From NCBI GenBank assembly GCA_023412755.1, contig JAEZCB010000015.1, positions 1 through 58,754 of the forward strand: DNA of 58,754 nucleotides. The letters run 5' to 3'. Of this stretch, positions 51,556-58,754 are shown in pieces; the stretch's first letter is position 1; every line of letters begins with the position of its first letter. The translations under genes were made by a program, and so were the position numbers. The stretch comes from Bacteroidota bacterium (GTDB taxonomy: Bacteria; Bacteroidota; Bacteroidia; Flavobacteriales_F; PHOS-HE28). The notes under the pieces were generated by a model that was given only the letters and a program-made list of their open reading frames with translations, did no database searches and was not told the origin of the DNA.

Positions 51556-53869
51556 TCCGGCGCACAGTTTGTGGACCGGACAGTACTCTACTCATCACCC
51601 TCGCATGGATCGAACCTCTTCCGACAAGCCAGGAGATCAACGGCTTGTCATCATCGCCAATCGTCTTCCATACCGGATATCCGAACGGAACAATGTGCTA
51701 ACCGTAGTTCCCAGTGCAGGCGGTCTGGTCAGCAGCATAGGCTCATACATCTCCAAGAATGAAAATGCCAAGGATATACTCTGGGTCGGTGCATCCGATC
51801 TATCCGAGCGTAAATTGAGGAAGCACCTCGGGCCTCAGGGAGAATTGCAGGAAGGCCGTTATACCCTCCATCCCGTGTTCCTCCCGGGCGATGTGCAGGA
51901 TAATTTCTACAATGGATTCTGCAATTCCACCCTATGGCCTTTGTTCCACTACTTCACTTCTTATGTGAAGTATGACGAGGCCGAATACGAGGATTACAAA
52001 AAGGCTAACGAGATCTTCGCCGAGAAACTTGCTGGCATCCTGCTTCCCAATGACAAGATCTGGGTGCATGACTACCATTTGATGCTGTTGCCCGCCATGC
52101 TGCGCGAATTGCGGCCGGAAGCGGAGATCGGGTTCTTTCTACACATCCCTTTCCCCTCATCGGAAGTATTCCGTTCACTGCCCGATCGCTGGCGCAGGGA
52201 TCTGTTGCAGGGCGTGCTCAGTTCGGACCTCATCGGTTTCCATACACACGATTATGCCCAGCATTTCAAGCGCTCCGTTCAACACCTGCTCGGCTATGAT
52301 CACCACCTGCGCACCATTCGCACACCCGATCACGTGGCGGTGGTGGATGCATTCCCCATCAGCATAGACACCGCCTCGTTCCGCAACGCTTACAGCGATC
52401 CCACGGTGAAACGCGAACGGCAGCGGATCGAGCGCCAATGCAAGGGCAAGCGGATCCTCTTTTCCGTGGACCGCCTGGACTATACCAAGGGCTTGCTAAG
52501 CAGGCTGCATGCGTTCGAACATTTCCTTGAAAAGGAGAAGTGGGCTCAGGGGAATGTGATGTTCGTGATGGTGGTGGTCCCTTCCCGGGATGTGGTGAGC
52601 ACATACGCGGATCTGCGGCGCGAGATCGAAATGTTGGTAAGCCGCATCAATGGCAAGTACGGGAACATCGACTGGACCCCCGTGGTGTACCAGTATCGTT
52701 CGGTGGACCATGCGCATCTCGTAGCCTTGTACAGTTCCGCGGATGTCGCACTCATCACGCCGCTTCGCGATGGTATGAATCTCGTGGCGAAGGAATTCGC
52801 GGCCAGCCGAAAGGATAGGCGGGGCGTGTTGGTCCTGAGCGAAACAGCGGGTGCGGCGGCCGAACTGAGTGGGGCCATCCTTGTGAATCCGAATGACAAG
52901 GAGGCCATCGCTTCGGCCATTTCGCGCGCACTCTCCATGCCTCCGGAAGAACAGGAGGAACGCCATGAGGCCATGGCGAAACGTTTGGATCAATACGATG
53001 TGGATCGTTGGGCCAAGGATTTTCTGGATGAATTGCATGATGCCCGTGATCGCCAGGAAAGGATGCGTGCGAAAGAGGTGACCCCGGCGATCGAATCGGA
53101 TATCCTGAAGCGTTTCCACCAAGCCGGGTCACGCTTGTTGTTGCTCGACCATGATGGCACGTTGGTACCCTTCTCCAAGGAACCGAATAAGGCGGTGCCT
53201 ACCCCGGAGGTGCTGGACCTGTTGGAAGAGCTTACCAGGGATGATAGCAACGACCTGGTGGTGATCAGTGGAAGAGGGTCCGATGAATTGACCAGATGGT
53301 ATGGCCATTTGCCTGTGATCCTTTGTGCGGAGCATGGGGTCTTCTTCAGGGATCCGAAAGGGAAATGGCGCAGAACCATCCCCGATCAGAGGGACTGGCT
53401 GCATCGGGTGCAACCCATGTTCGAAGCGTTGGCGGAAAGATGCCCAGGTGCGCTGGTGGAAGAGAAACGCAACTCCATTGCCTGGCACTATCGCGGAGCT
53501 GATCGGGATCTTGGTTTTTTACGGAGCCGGGAATTGGTGGATCGCCTGAACGATATTGCCCCGGAACTGGGTTTCCGTGTCACGGAAGGCGATAGGGTGG
53601 TGGAGGCCCGCCCGCTCGGAGCGGACAAGGGCACACTTGTACGAGCCATGACCGGAGAAGGGAAGATCGATTTTATATTAGCGATGGGCGATGATCGTAC
53701 GGATGAGGACATGTTCGCGGCATTACCTCGGGACGCCTTCTCCATTTGCATCGGACTGCGGCCCACCCTCGCACGTTTCAATCTGCGCAATCAAAAGGAT
53801 GTTGTGCCTTTCCTGAGCCGCGTGCTGCGACCTGTAAGCGAACTGCATCAGCTCAAACATGATCGCTGA
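51542..53869 (+). CDS. otsAB: bifunctional trehalose-6-phosphate synthase/phosphatase
   Basis: A 775-residue fusion. A shorter start at 51605 gives 754 residues and is plausible. N-terminal GT20 synthase (residues about 30-500): VIIANRLPYRI, IWVHDYHLMLLPAMLR, IGFFLHIPFPSSEVFR (glucosyl acceptor region), VDRLDYTKGLLSRLHAFE, and LVAKEFAASRK. C-terminal HAD phosphatase (about 530-770): LLLDHDGTLVPFS (DxDGT nucleophile) and MGDDRTDEDMF. Together they make trehalose from UDP-glucose and glucose-6-phosphate, a desiccation and osmotic protectant. Fused OtsA-OtsB forms occur in several bacteria and in eukaryotes. Confidence 0.97.
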   Translation: MPRHDPAHSLWTGQYSTHHPRMDRTSSDKPGDQRLVIIANRLPYRISERNNVLTVVPSAGGLVSSIGSYISKNENAKDILWVGASDLSERKLRKHLGPQGELQEGRYTLHPVFLPGDVQDNFYNGFCNSTLWPLFHYFTSYVKYDEAEYEDYKKANEIFAEKLAGILLPNDKIWVHDYHLMLLPAMLRELRPEAEIGFFLHIPFPSSEVFRSLPDRWRRDLLQGVLSSDLIGFHTHDYAQHFKRSVQHLLGYDHHLRTIRTPDHVAVVDAFPISIDTASFRNAYSDPTVKRERQRIERQCKGKRILFSVDRLDYTKGLLSRLHAFEHFLEKEKWAQGNVMFVMVVVPSRDVVSTYADLRREIEMLVSRINGKYGNIDWTPVVYQYRSVDHAHLVALYSSADVALITPLRDGMNLVAKEFAASRKDRRGVLVLSETAGAAAELSGAILVNPNDKEAIASAISRALSMPPEEQEERHEAMAKRLDQYDVDRWAKDFLDELHDARDRQERMRAKEVTPAIESDILKRFHQAGSRLLLLDHDGTLVPFSKEPNKAVPTPEVLDLLEELTRDDSNDLVVISGRGSDELTRWYGHLPVILCAEHGVFFRDPKGKWRRTIPDQRDWLHRVQPMFEALAERCPGALVEEKRNSIAWHYRGADRDLGFLRSRELVDRLNDIAPELGFRVTEGDRVVEARPLGADKGTLVRAMTGEGKIDFILAMGDDRTDEDMFAALPRDAFSICIGLRPTLARFNLRNQKDVVPFLSRVLRPVSELHQLKHDR

Positions 53870-54186
53870 CCAATGGTGGTCTTTCTTCACGCATGGTGAG
53901 GTTCACTGGCCCCAATGGACCTGATCATGGGTCAATGGCTCTAGTTCGGTAAAAGCGCGCCTTTGTGGCCGATCCCTCCGGATCTTTGCCTCGATCCAGC
54001 TGCGGAAGCATCCAGGTGATGCGGCTGTCCATGCGCTGCGGCTTAAATGGCGCATGTATTGCCGAGAAAAGGTGGACCACTTGAGCATGAGCATCGCCTT
54101 CTTGGAACGGTTTGTTTCCCGGATGTATATGCGAATGATTCAGGTTGTCCGGAAACAAGATGCACACATAACTAAAACAGAGAACA
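53870..54186. other. 317-base intergenic region
   Basis: It separates otsAB from the Thr/Gly-rich membrane protein gene. A TTG at about 54146 with a TAACTAAA some 22 bases downstream (ending about 54178) is a weak promoter candidate for the latter. Minus-strand ORFs here have no gene-like features; a short minus-strand stretch (FKPQRMDSRITWMLPQLDRG) looks only marginally coding. Confidence 0.4.
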
Positions 54187-55017
54187 ATGGCGGAATATCC
54201 AAGAGATCCTGGCACAACAGGCACCGGGCATAGCGGGGCCACAGGAGGAACAGGCTATACAGGTGGCACCGGTCATACAGGTGGCACCGGATACACAGGA
54301 GGTACAGGTCATACCGGGGGTACCGGTCCGGGAGGTCCGGGTCATAGGCGTAATGATCGCGAACCGAAGAGTTCAGCTGCGATATGGATCGTAGGTATCG
54401 TGGTGGTGGTAGGTGCGCTCGCGATCTGGATAGCACGGAATACCGTGGACGAATCGGATCGCATGCAGGCGAGGCCCGGAATGGAGCAAACGGGTTCGGA
54501 AAGGGATTTCGATCGCAACAATACGGCAGCACCATATGGTACAGATGGTGATCGAGACTTCGAGAACCGGCGAGGTGATCAAGGTTCCTTTGGAACCGAT
54601 GGCCGTGTAGGTACATCCACGGACGGTCGCTCCATGGATGATCGAGGCACCCTGGATGCACAAGAAGGTACTGGAACGATCCGTGGAGATTTCGAAGATC
54701 CCAGATTCGAAGAGGGTGACCAACGAGGTACGGGCACACAAGGTACCGGTACGGTAGGAACCCAGGGTGGTGGCACGGGAACAACCGGTGGTGGCACCAT
54801 GGGAACCGGCACAGCTACTGAAGGTGTGGGAACACAGGGCCAGACCAGTCCTCGAACGGGTACCACAGGTACAGGTGATACAGGCACTCAAAACAACATG
54901 AACACCGAGGGTGGAACGAATACCGGAACCGGGACCTCCGGAACGAATGCGGGCGGACAAGGCACAGGCGGTACGGGATCCCAGGGAACTGGCTCCGGTA
55001 CTACCACCACACCGTGA
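54187..55017 (+). CDS. single-pass membrane protein with Thr/Gly-rich hexad repeats
   Basis: A 276-residue protein. Residues about 10-50 repeat a six-residue unit of the form GTGYTG / GTGHTG (about five copies), then one transmembrane helix (SSAAIWIVGIVVVVGALAIW, residues about 62-81), then a long Gly/Thr/Asp/Arg-rich extracytoplasmic tail with further TGTGT-type tracts. No signal peptide before the helix, so the N-terminal repeat is probably cytoplasmic. The proteins at 37533 and 33583 share the composition. Function unknown; ends before a strong bidirectional terminator. Confidence 0.75.
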   Translation: MAEYPRDPGTTGTGHSGATGGTGYTGGTGHTGGTGYTGGTGHTGGTGPGGPGHRRNDREPKSSAAIWIVGIVVVVGALAIWIARNTVDESDRMQARPGMEQTGSERDFDRNNTAAPYGTDGDRDFENRRGDQGSFGTDGRVGTSTDGRSMDDRGTLDAQEGTGTIRGDFEDPRFEEGDQRGTGTQGTGTVGTQGGGTGTTGGGTMGTGTATEGVGTQGQTSPRTGTTGTGDTGTQNNMNTEGGTNTGTGTSGTNAGGQGTGGTGSQGTGSGTTTTP

Positions 55018-55028
55018 TCATTGGTCCG

Positions 55029-55073
55029 GCAAAAGGAAAAGGCCCTGGGGATACCAGGGCCTTTTCCTTTTGC
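55029..55073. terminator. 20-base perfect hairpin, bidirectional terminator
   Basis: A 20-base arm (55029-55048) is perfectly complementary to 55054-55073 with a 5-base loop. The outer arm is A/T-rich so that T-runs follow in both directions, between the Thr/Gly membrane protein gene and the leftward DUF748 gene. Confidence 0.9.
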
Positions 55074-55088
55074 TTTATCTGCGGTGGA

Positions 55089-56249
55089 TCATTTGTCTTT
55101 TTCCTTATCACCACCGAATAGGCGCTTGAAGAACCCCCGTTCATCCTTCTCATGCCCTTCATCCACCTGCCCGATATTTATATCCCGGTCCAACTGGGGT
55201 TCCAATGCCTTGATGAACGCGTTCCTTAGCAGATCCACAACCGCATACCAGGTCAATACATTGGGGTCTTCGAGATCCCCCTCCAACGGTACCCTCGTGG
55301 CGATCTGCTGCTCATTCGGGTTACGGATCAAACTCGTGCCCAAGGCCACCAACCCCTGCCATATCTGCTCGCCAAGAGGTTTGTCACGATCCTTTGGTCC
55401 CAATACCTGCAGATCCTCGATCACCGGTTTCACATAGCCGATGAATTTTCCTTGGTTGGAAGCGATCTCCGTGAATAAGCTGATGCGGCCTTGCTGGATA
55501 TCAAAGTTGCCATAAGCCTGGAAGAATTCATTGAAAAGGGTCATGTCCGCATTCTCCAGGCGTACAGCCATATCGAAGGTTGGCGAGCTGGCAATGGGAT
55601 CGAGCCCCATGTCCAGATCGAAAGTGCCACCATAGACATTGGCGTTCATGCGCACACTGCCGGGAAGCAGATCGTTCGTGTCCTTCTCTGTGGTAAGACC
55701 CTCCGCCACCAATTCTATATGCTCCATGGCGAGGAATACTTCCGGGCTGGTGGTGGGATCGCGGAATTGAAAGGATCCATTCCGGATCTCGAATCGCTCG
55801 ATCTCTATGGGCATGAAATCCTCGAATAGATCGGCCAGCTCAGTTGTGTCCTGGGCCACTTCCTTCGGCTCTACTTCATCTTTTGTGAACCTTACCATGG
55901 GCCGATCAAGGATCACCTGTCCGGCGATACGTCCATTGAAAATCGCCTCCCACTCCAAGGGATGATCGATGTTGTCCACCGCCACGAACGGGCTCCTTAC
56001 GCCGGAGGTGGTATCCTGCTTGTCAAGGAATGCGGAGTGTATCTGGTACGCACCACGCAGTATCGCCAGGGATAGATCATCGATATGCCCGTAGTATCCG
56101 GGCATCTCTTTCAAGCGCTTGTTCGCCTGGTCCAATAGCACATATGGCAGGGCTATCCTAACTGCCAGTATGATCACTACCAGGACCAGGAGTATCTTCC
56201 AGATGGTCCCTTTCCGGCGTTTTTTACCGTTGTCGTTCTTACTACTCAT
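55089..56249 (-). CDS. DUF748/AsmA-like envelope protein
   Basis: 386 residues from the ATG at 56249 (upstream start at 56366 rejected). A basic N-terminus, one membrane helix (IWKILLVLVVIILAVRIALPYVL), then a repetitive beta-rich body (LAILRGAYQIHSAFLDKQDT, IEIERFEIRNGSFQFRDPTT, GTFDLDMGLDPIAS) typical of DUF748 and the AsmA-like bridge proteins that form grooves for lipid movement between membranes. Ends with a Lys/Asp/Glu tail. Role in outer-membrane lipid transport is a family-based inference. Confidence 0.88.
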   Translation of the reverse strand: MSSKNDNGKKRRKGTIWKILLVLVVIILAVRIALPYVLLDQANKRLKEMPGYYGHIDDLSLAILRGAYQIHSAFLDKQDTTSGVRSPFVAVDNIDHPLEWEAIFNGRIAGQVILDRPMVRFTKDEVEPKEVAQDTTELADLFEDFMPIEIERFEIRNGSFQFRDPTTSPEVFLAMEHIELVAEGLTTEKDTNDLLPGSVRMNANVYGGTFDLDMGLDPIASSPTFDMAVRLENADMTLFNEFFQAYGNFDIQQGRISLFTEIASNQGKFIGYVKPVIEDLQVLGPKDRDKPLGEQIWQGLVALGTSLIRNPNEQQIATRVPLEGDLEDPNVLTWYAVVDLLRNAFIKALEPQLDRDINIGQVDEGHEKDERGFFKRLFGGDKEKDK

Positions 56250-56468
56250 GCCGCTGGCTTGGCAACTGTCATTCCTCAAGTAACGGAAAGCCGGTTCAAT
56301 TGGATGAACTTGTGGTCCATAAGGCGGGATGAGCGTATACGGTTCGCCATCGATCGGGGAGCGCAATCCACGATCGATCGTTAATTATGAAAGAGCTCTT
56401 CTTCCGCTCCCTTCAGTAATAGGATCGGCATAAGCTTCGCCCATTGTAAGGATCATAAGCGATCACAG

Positions 56469-56618
56469 ATGGAGAAGCATAATTCCAAGAGAGTGACAAG
56501 GCGTGGTGTAGGAAGCAATGATCAGCGGGCACTGAAGTGGAAGGAGCAGGCCATCCTGGATGCCATCCGCGCGAAAGGCTATAAAGCGGATGAGATCGTG
56601 GTAAGGTTTGAAGAATAG
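56469..56618 (+). CDS. 49-residue basic protein immediately upstream of Ku
   Basis: Short ORF (ATG at 56469, stop at 56616-56618): EKHNSKRVTRRGVGSNDQRA followed by a helix (LKWKEQAILDAIRAKGYKAD) and VVRFEE. It stops 3 bases before the Ku start, the spacing of a co-translated gene, and the basic N-terminus could contact DNA. No family recognised. It might instead be a non-coding leader. Confidence 0.5.
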   Translation: MEKHNSKRVTRRGVGSNDQRALKWKEQAILDAIRAKGYKADEIVVRFEE

Positions 56619-56621
56619 GTC

Positions 56622-57398
56622 ATGAGAGCGATTTGGAAAGGAGCGATCGCGTTCGGATTGGTGAACATTCCTGTGAAGCTTTTCAGTGCTTCACAGGGAA
56701 GTGAACTCGATCTTGATATGCTGGACGCGAAGGATCATGCGCGCATCCGTTTTCGTCGTGTGAATGAGAACACTGGGAAGGAGGTTCCCTATGAGCGCAT
56801 CGTTCGCGCATTCAACAGTGAAGGTCGGTATGTTGTGGTCTCCGATGAGGATATGAAGAAGGCCGCTGCGGAAAAGACCGGCACCATATCGATCCAGGAT
56901 TTCATACCAGAGGAACAGGTGCCTGGCAAATACTTCGAGAAGCCATACTATCTCGCACCGGAAAAAAGCGGAGAGCGGGCGTACGCCCTGTTGCGCGAGG
57001 CGTTGAAGAAGAGCAAGAAGGTGGCCGTGGCGACCTTTGTCATGCGCACCAAGGAACATCCGGGCCTGCTTGTTCCAGATGGTGATGTGCTCATCCTTAA
57101 TCAGCTTCGCTATGCGGAGGAGGTCCGCGATCCCAATGAACTGAATGTGCCCCGTGATGTGAAGATCCCACCGGCGGAGCTCAAGCTGGCCATGTCACTC
57201 ATCGATCAGGGAACAGGTGAGTTCGATATCAAACGGTATAAGGACACCTATTCCGAACAGCTCATGAAGATGATCCACGCCAAGGCCAAGGGCAAACCCA
57301 TTCCACAGAAGGAATTGAAGGTGGTTCATACCAAGGGGGATGATCTCATGGATCAGCTCAAGGCGAGCTTGAATACGCGTAAGAAAAAGTCTTCATGA
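56622..57398 (+). CDS. ku: Ku protein (non-homologous end joining)
   Basis: A 258-residue bacterial Ku, the homodimer that encircles double-strand DNA ends and recruits LigD. Begins MRAIWKGAIAFGLVNIPVKL, the canonical start of the family; contains MLDAKDHARIRFRRVNENTG, YVVVSDEDMKKAAAEKT, and RAYALLREALKKSKKVAVAT. The C-terminal extension ends in a short Lys-rich tail (NTRKKKSS), common in bacterial Ku for DNA binding. Its last four bases overlap the LigD-PE start (ATGA), so the two are co-translated. Confidence 0.97.
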   Translation: MRAIWKGAIAFGLVNIPVKLFSASQGSELDLDMLDAKDHARIRFRRVNENTGKEVPYERIVRAFNSEGRYVVVSDEDMKKAAAEKTGTISIQDFIPEEQVPGKYFEKPYYLAPEKSGERAYALLREALKKSKKVAVATFVMRTKEHPGLLVPDGDVLILNQLRYAEEVRDPNELNVPRDVKIPPAELKLAMSLIDQGTGEFDIKRYKDTYSEQLMKMIHAKAKGKPIPQKELKVVHTKGDDLMDQLKASLNTRKKKSS

Positions 57399-57988
57399 GC
57401 CGCCTTTCAAACTATCAGCAGAAGCGGGATCTATCCCGCACTCCGGAACCGCCCGCGCGCCCGCATCGCCAGCAAAAGGGCCATACCATTTTCGTGATAC
57501 AGAGGCATAAGGCCACGCGGCTCCATTATGATCTCCGGCTGGAGATGGAAGGCGTGCTGAAGAGTTGGGCCGTTCCAAAAGGCCCATCATTGGATCCGAA
57601 ACATCGCAGGTTGGCCATCAGGGTGGAGGATCATCCGTATGACTACAAGGATTTCGAAGGCGTGATCCCTCCTGGTAATTATGGGGCCGGCATAGTAGAG
57701 TTATGGGATAAGGGCACGTATGAACCTGTGGATGCCGAAGGGAATGTCATAACCGCTAACAAAGCGTTGAAGGATCTTGAGAAGGGCTCCCTGAAATTCC
57801 GGCTCAATGGTTCCAAGTTGAAAGGTGGCTTCGCGCTGGTCCACATGTCTGGCAGTGATGATGAGAATGCCTGGTTGTTGATCAAACACCGGGATGAAGC
57901 AGCCGTTCCCGGTTATGACAGCGAGGAGCATGTTCCGGCGGATTCTCCCATAAACAAGGAGCGGGCGAAGAAGAAGCGGCGCCCTTAA
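57395..57988 (+). CDS. ligD-PE: stand-alone LigD 3'-phosphoesterase domain
   Basis: A 197-residue protein equal to the N-terminal phosphoesterase (PE) module of LigD, which removes 3'-phosphates and ribonucleotides before ligation. Residues His38, His44, Asp46, Arg48, His80 and Tyr84 line up with His42/His48/Asp50/Arg52/His84/Tyr88 of the Pseudomonas aeruginosa enzyme (constant offset of four). Also seen: SWAVPKGPSLDPKHRRLA and PGNYGAGIVELWDKGTYEP. No polymerase or ATP-dependent ligase domain follows within 197 residues, so a separate LigD would be needed to complete repair. Confidence 0.94.
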   Translation: MSRLSNYQQKRDLSRTPEPPARPHRQQKGHTIFVIQRHKATRLHYDLRLEMEGVLKSWAVPKGPSLDPKHRRLAIRVEDHPYDYKDFEGVIPPGNYGAGIVELWDKGTYEPVDAEGNVITANKALKDLEKGSLKFRLNGSKLKGGFALVHMSGSDDENAWLLIKHRDEAAVPGYDSEEHVPADSPINKERAKKKRRP

Positions 57989-58242
57989 GCGCCGCTGGCG
58001 AGGGTCTTCCGTTCATCTATTGCTGCGAACAATGGTACGCTATACACGAGCGTGTGGAATGGGCGTGGCGTTCCATTCTCAGCACTCGGCTGCGGATCAT
58101 TTACGGTAGTGTATAGGCTTGTGCGCATCCTTTCTTGTGATCCTCCCGGCCAGTAGGGCATGGACCGGTCCCGGTGCAATTGGATCTGGATCCAGCGGAT
58201 CCCGGTGGCATGGATCATGTACCCCGCAGCAACGATCGCCAT
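57985..58242 (-). CDS. doubtful small ORF
   Basis: 85 codons leftward, overlapping the end of LigD-PE by four bases. Composition (GIRWIQIQLHRDRSMPYW, NDPQPSAENGTPRPFHTLV) is neither clearly gene-like nor clearly antisense. It could be a small secreted or regulatory protein. Low confidence. Confidence 0.3.
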   Translation of the reverse strand: MAIVAAGYMIHATGIRWIQIQLHRDRSMPYWPGGSQERMRTSLYTTVNDPQPSAENGTPRPFHTLVYSVPLFAAIDERKTLASGA

Positions 58243-58264
58243 CGATCCTTAAAAGACCAAGAGA

Positions 58265-58732
58265 ATGGATAATAATGCTACCAGATCAGCGCTGAAGGAC
58301 ATCGCTGAACTATTGATCGACAGCAGGAAAGGTTATCAGGAAGCGGCTGAAAGAGTGGAAGCTCCGCATCTGAAGCAGCTGCTGACAAAGTTGAGTTCTG
58401 AACGCTCACCGCTGGTCAACGAGATCGAGTCCCAGTTGCGGATGTTCGGTGAGGATGCGATGCCCAAGGATGGCACCATGAAGGGTGATCTGCACCGGGC
58501 CTGGATCGATATCCGGGATTCACTCACCGGCAGCTCCAACGCCAATGTGCTGAATGAATGTGAACGCGGTGAAAAATATCTGCTGGAGCGTTATGATGAG
58601 TACATCAATGACCAGGATGTCTCAGCGAATGTGAAGAGCATGCTGAACCAGCAGCGCTCAAAAGTGCAGAGCAATATCAACGAAGTGCAGGCCTTGCACG
58701 CAACGCATGAGGCCAGCGAAAAGAACAAGTGA
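58265..58732 (+). CDS. PA2169-type four-helix-bundle protein (DUF2383)
   Basis: A 155-residue protein with a ferritin-like four-helix bundle of the DUF2383/PA2169 family: ALKDIAELLIDSRKGYQEAA, LKQLLTKLSSERSPLVNEIE, a central DGTMKGDLHRAW and NECERGEKYLLERYDEYIND. Metal-site residues are not clear in this family. Bacteroidota and proteobacterial members are linked to general stress; role unknown. Complete, with its stop 22 bases before the window end. Confidence 0.9.
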   Translation: MDNNATRSALKDIAELLIDSRKGYQEAAERVEAPHLKQLLTKLSSERSPLVNEIESQLRMFGEDAMPKDGTMKGDLHRAWIDIRDSLTGSSNANVLNECERGEKYLLERYDEYINDQDVSANVKSMLNQQRSKVQSNINEVQALHATHEASEKNK

Positions 58733-58754
58733 ATGAACTGACCCGGTCCCGGAA

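Noticed and set aside
54200..54330. Possible CRISPR or spacer-like repeats
   Set aside because: The periodicity is an 18-base coding repeat of a Gly/Thr-rich protein with no unique spacers, so it is not a CRISPR array.
56622..57988. Possible phage or mobile origin of Ku and LigD-PE
   Set aside because: No integrase, att-like repeats or phage genes nearby; base and codon usage look like the neighbours.

Overview
The window comes from a Bacteroidota genome, most likely a relatively GC-rich member of the Flavobacteriales. The evidence is two proteins with type IX secretion (T9SS) C-terminal sorting domains, a DUF4270 lipoprotein between a stand-alone glycogen-synthase-type domain and glmS, a HAEPLYID-type outer-membrane protein, Bacteroidota-type -7 promoter elements (TAnnTTTG), and weak or absent Shine-Dalgarno sites. 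It is chromosomal. No plasmid, phage or CRISPR signal was seen, and the only mobile-element trace is a decayed IS3-type transposase end near 1.5-1.8 kb.

Left part (1 to about 31.6 kb), core genome. In order: a 3'-truncated glycyl-tRNA synthetase; an IS3 remnant; comF; a coiled-coil membrane protein; a 1177-residue outer-membrane protein divergent from an OppA/DppA-type lipoprotein; an OmpA-type lipoprotein; a HAEPLYID outer-membrane protein; and a 1909-residue secreted protein with a C25-peptidase-like domain, thirteen Ig-like repeats and a T9SS sorting domain. Next is a leftward run radA - rfaE2 - LPG-synthase-like flippase - panD - panC, divergent from the rightward run glgA-like - DUF4270 - glmS. 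Then come a TM2 protein, superoxide dismutase, a small lipoprotein, an S41 protease overlapping a deoxycytidylate deaminase, tRNA-Leu(CAA) and a bacilliredoxin.

Right part (about 31.7 to 58.75 kb), a stress-survival region. Gene density stays high, but many products are short, hydrophilic, low-complexity proteins rich in Gly, Ser, Thr, Gln and Asp. They are interspersed with protective enzymes: a DUF892 (YciF-type) ferritin-like protein with a histone-H1-like tail, a zinc alcohol dehydrogenase, a thioredoxin-reductase-like flavoprotein, a DadA-type FAD oxidoreductase with a Rieske domain, a YtxH protein, a T9SS-exported cupredoxin-like protein, a DnaE2/ImuC-like polymerase, a cupin, a RES-domain-like protein, a fused trehalose-6-phosphate synthase/phosphatase, a DUF748/AsmA-like protein, Ku with a stand-alone LigD 3'-phosphoesterase domain (NHEJ), and a PA2169-type four-helix bundle protein.

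Taken together, the right part reads like a regulon for surviving desiccation, oxidation and DNA breaks: compatible-solute synthesis, redox repair, mutagenic and end-joining repair, iron or DNA protection, and intrinsically disordered proteins. The most interesting candidates are this island as a whole, the minimal Ku plus LigD-PE pair with a 49-residue ORF directly upstream, two secreted proteins sharing a split Spy-like domain, and an orphan RES-like protein. All functions are inferred by reading the sequence; no database search was run.
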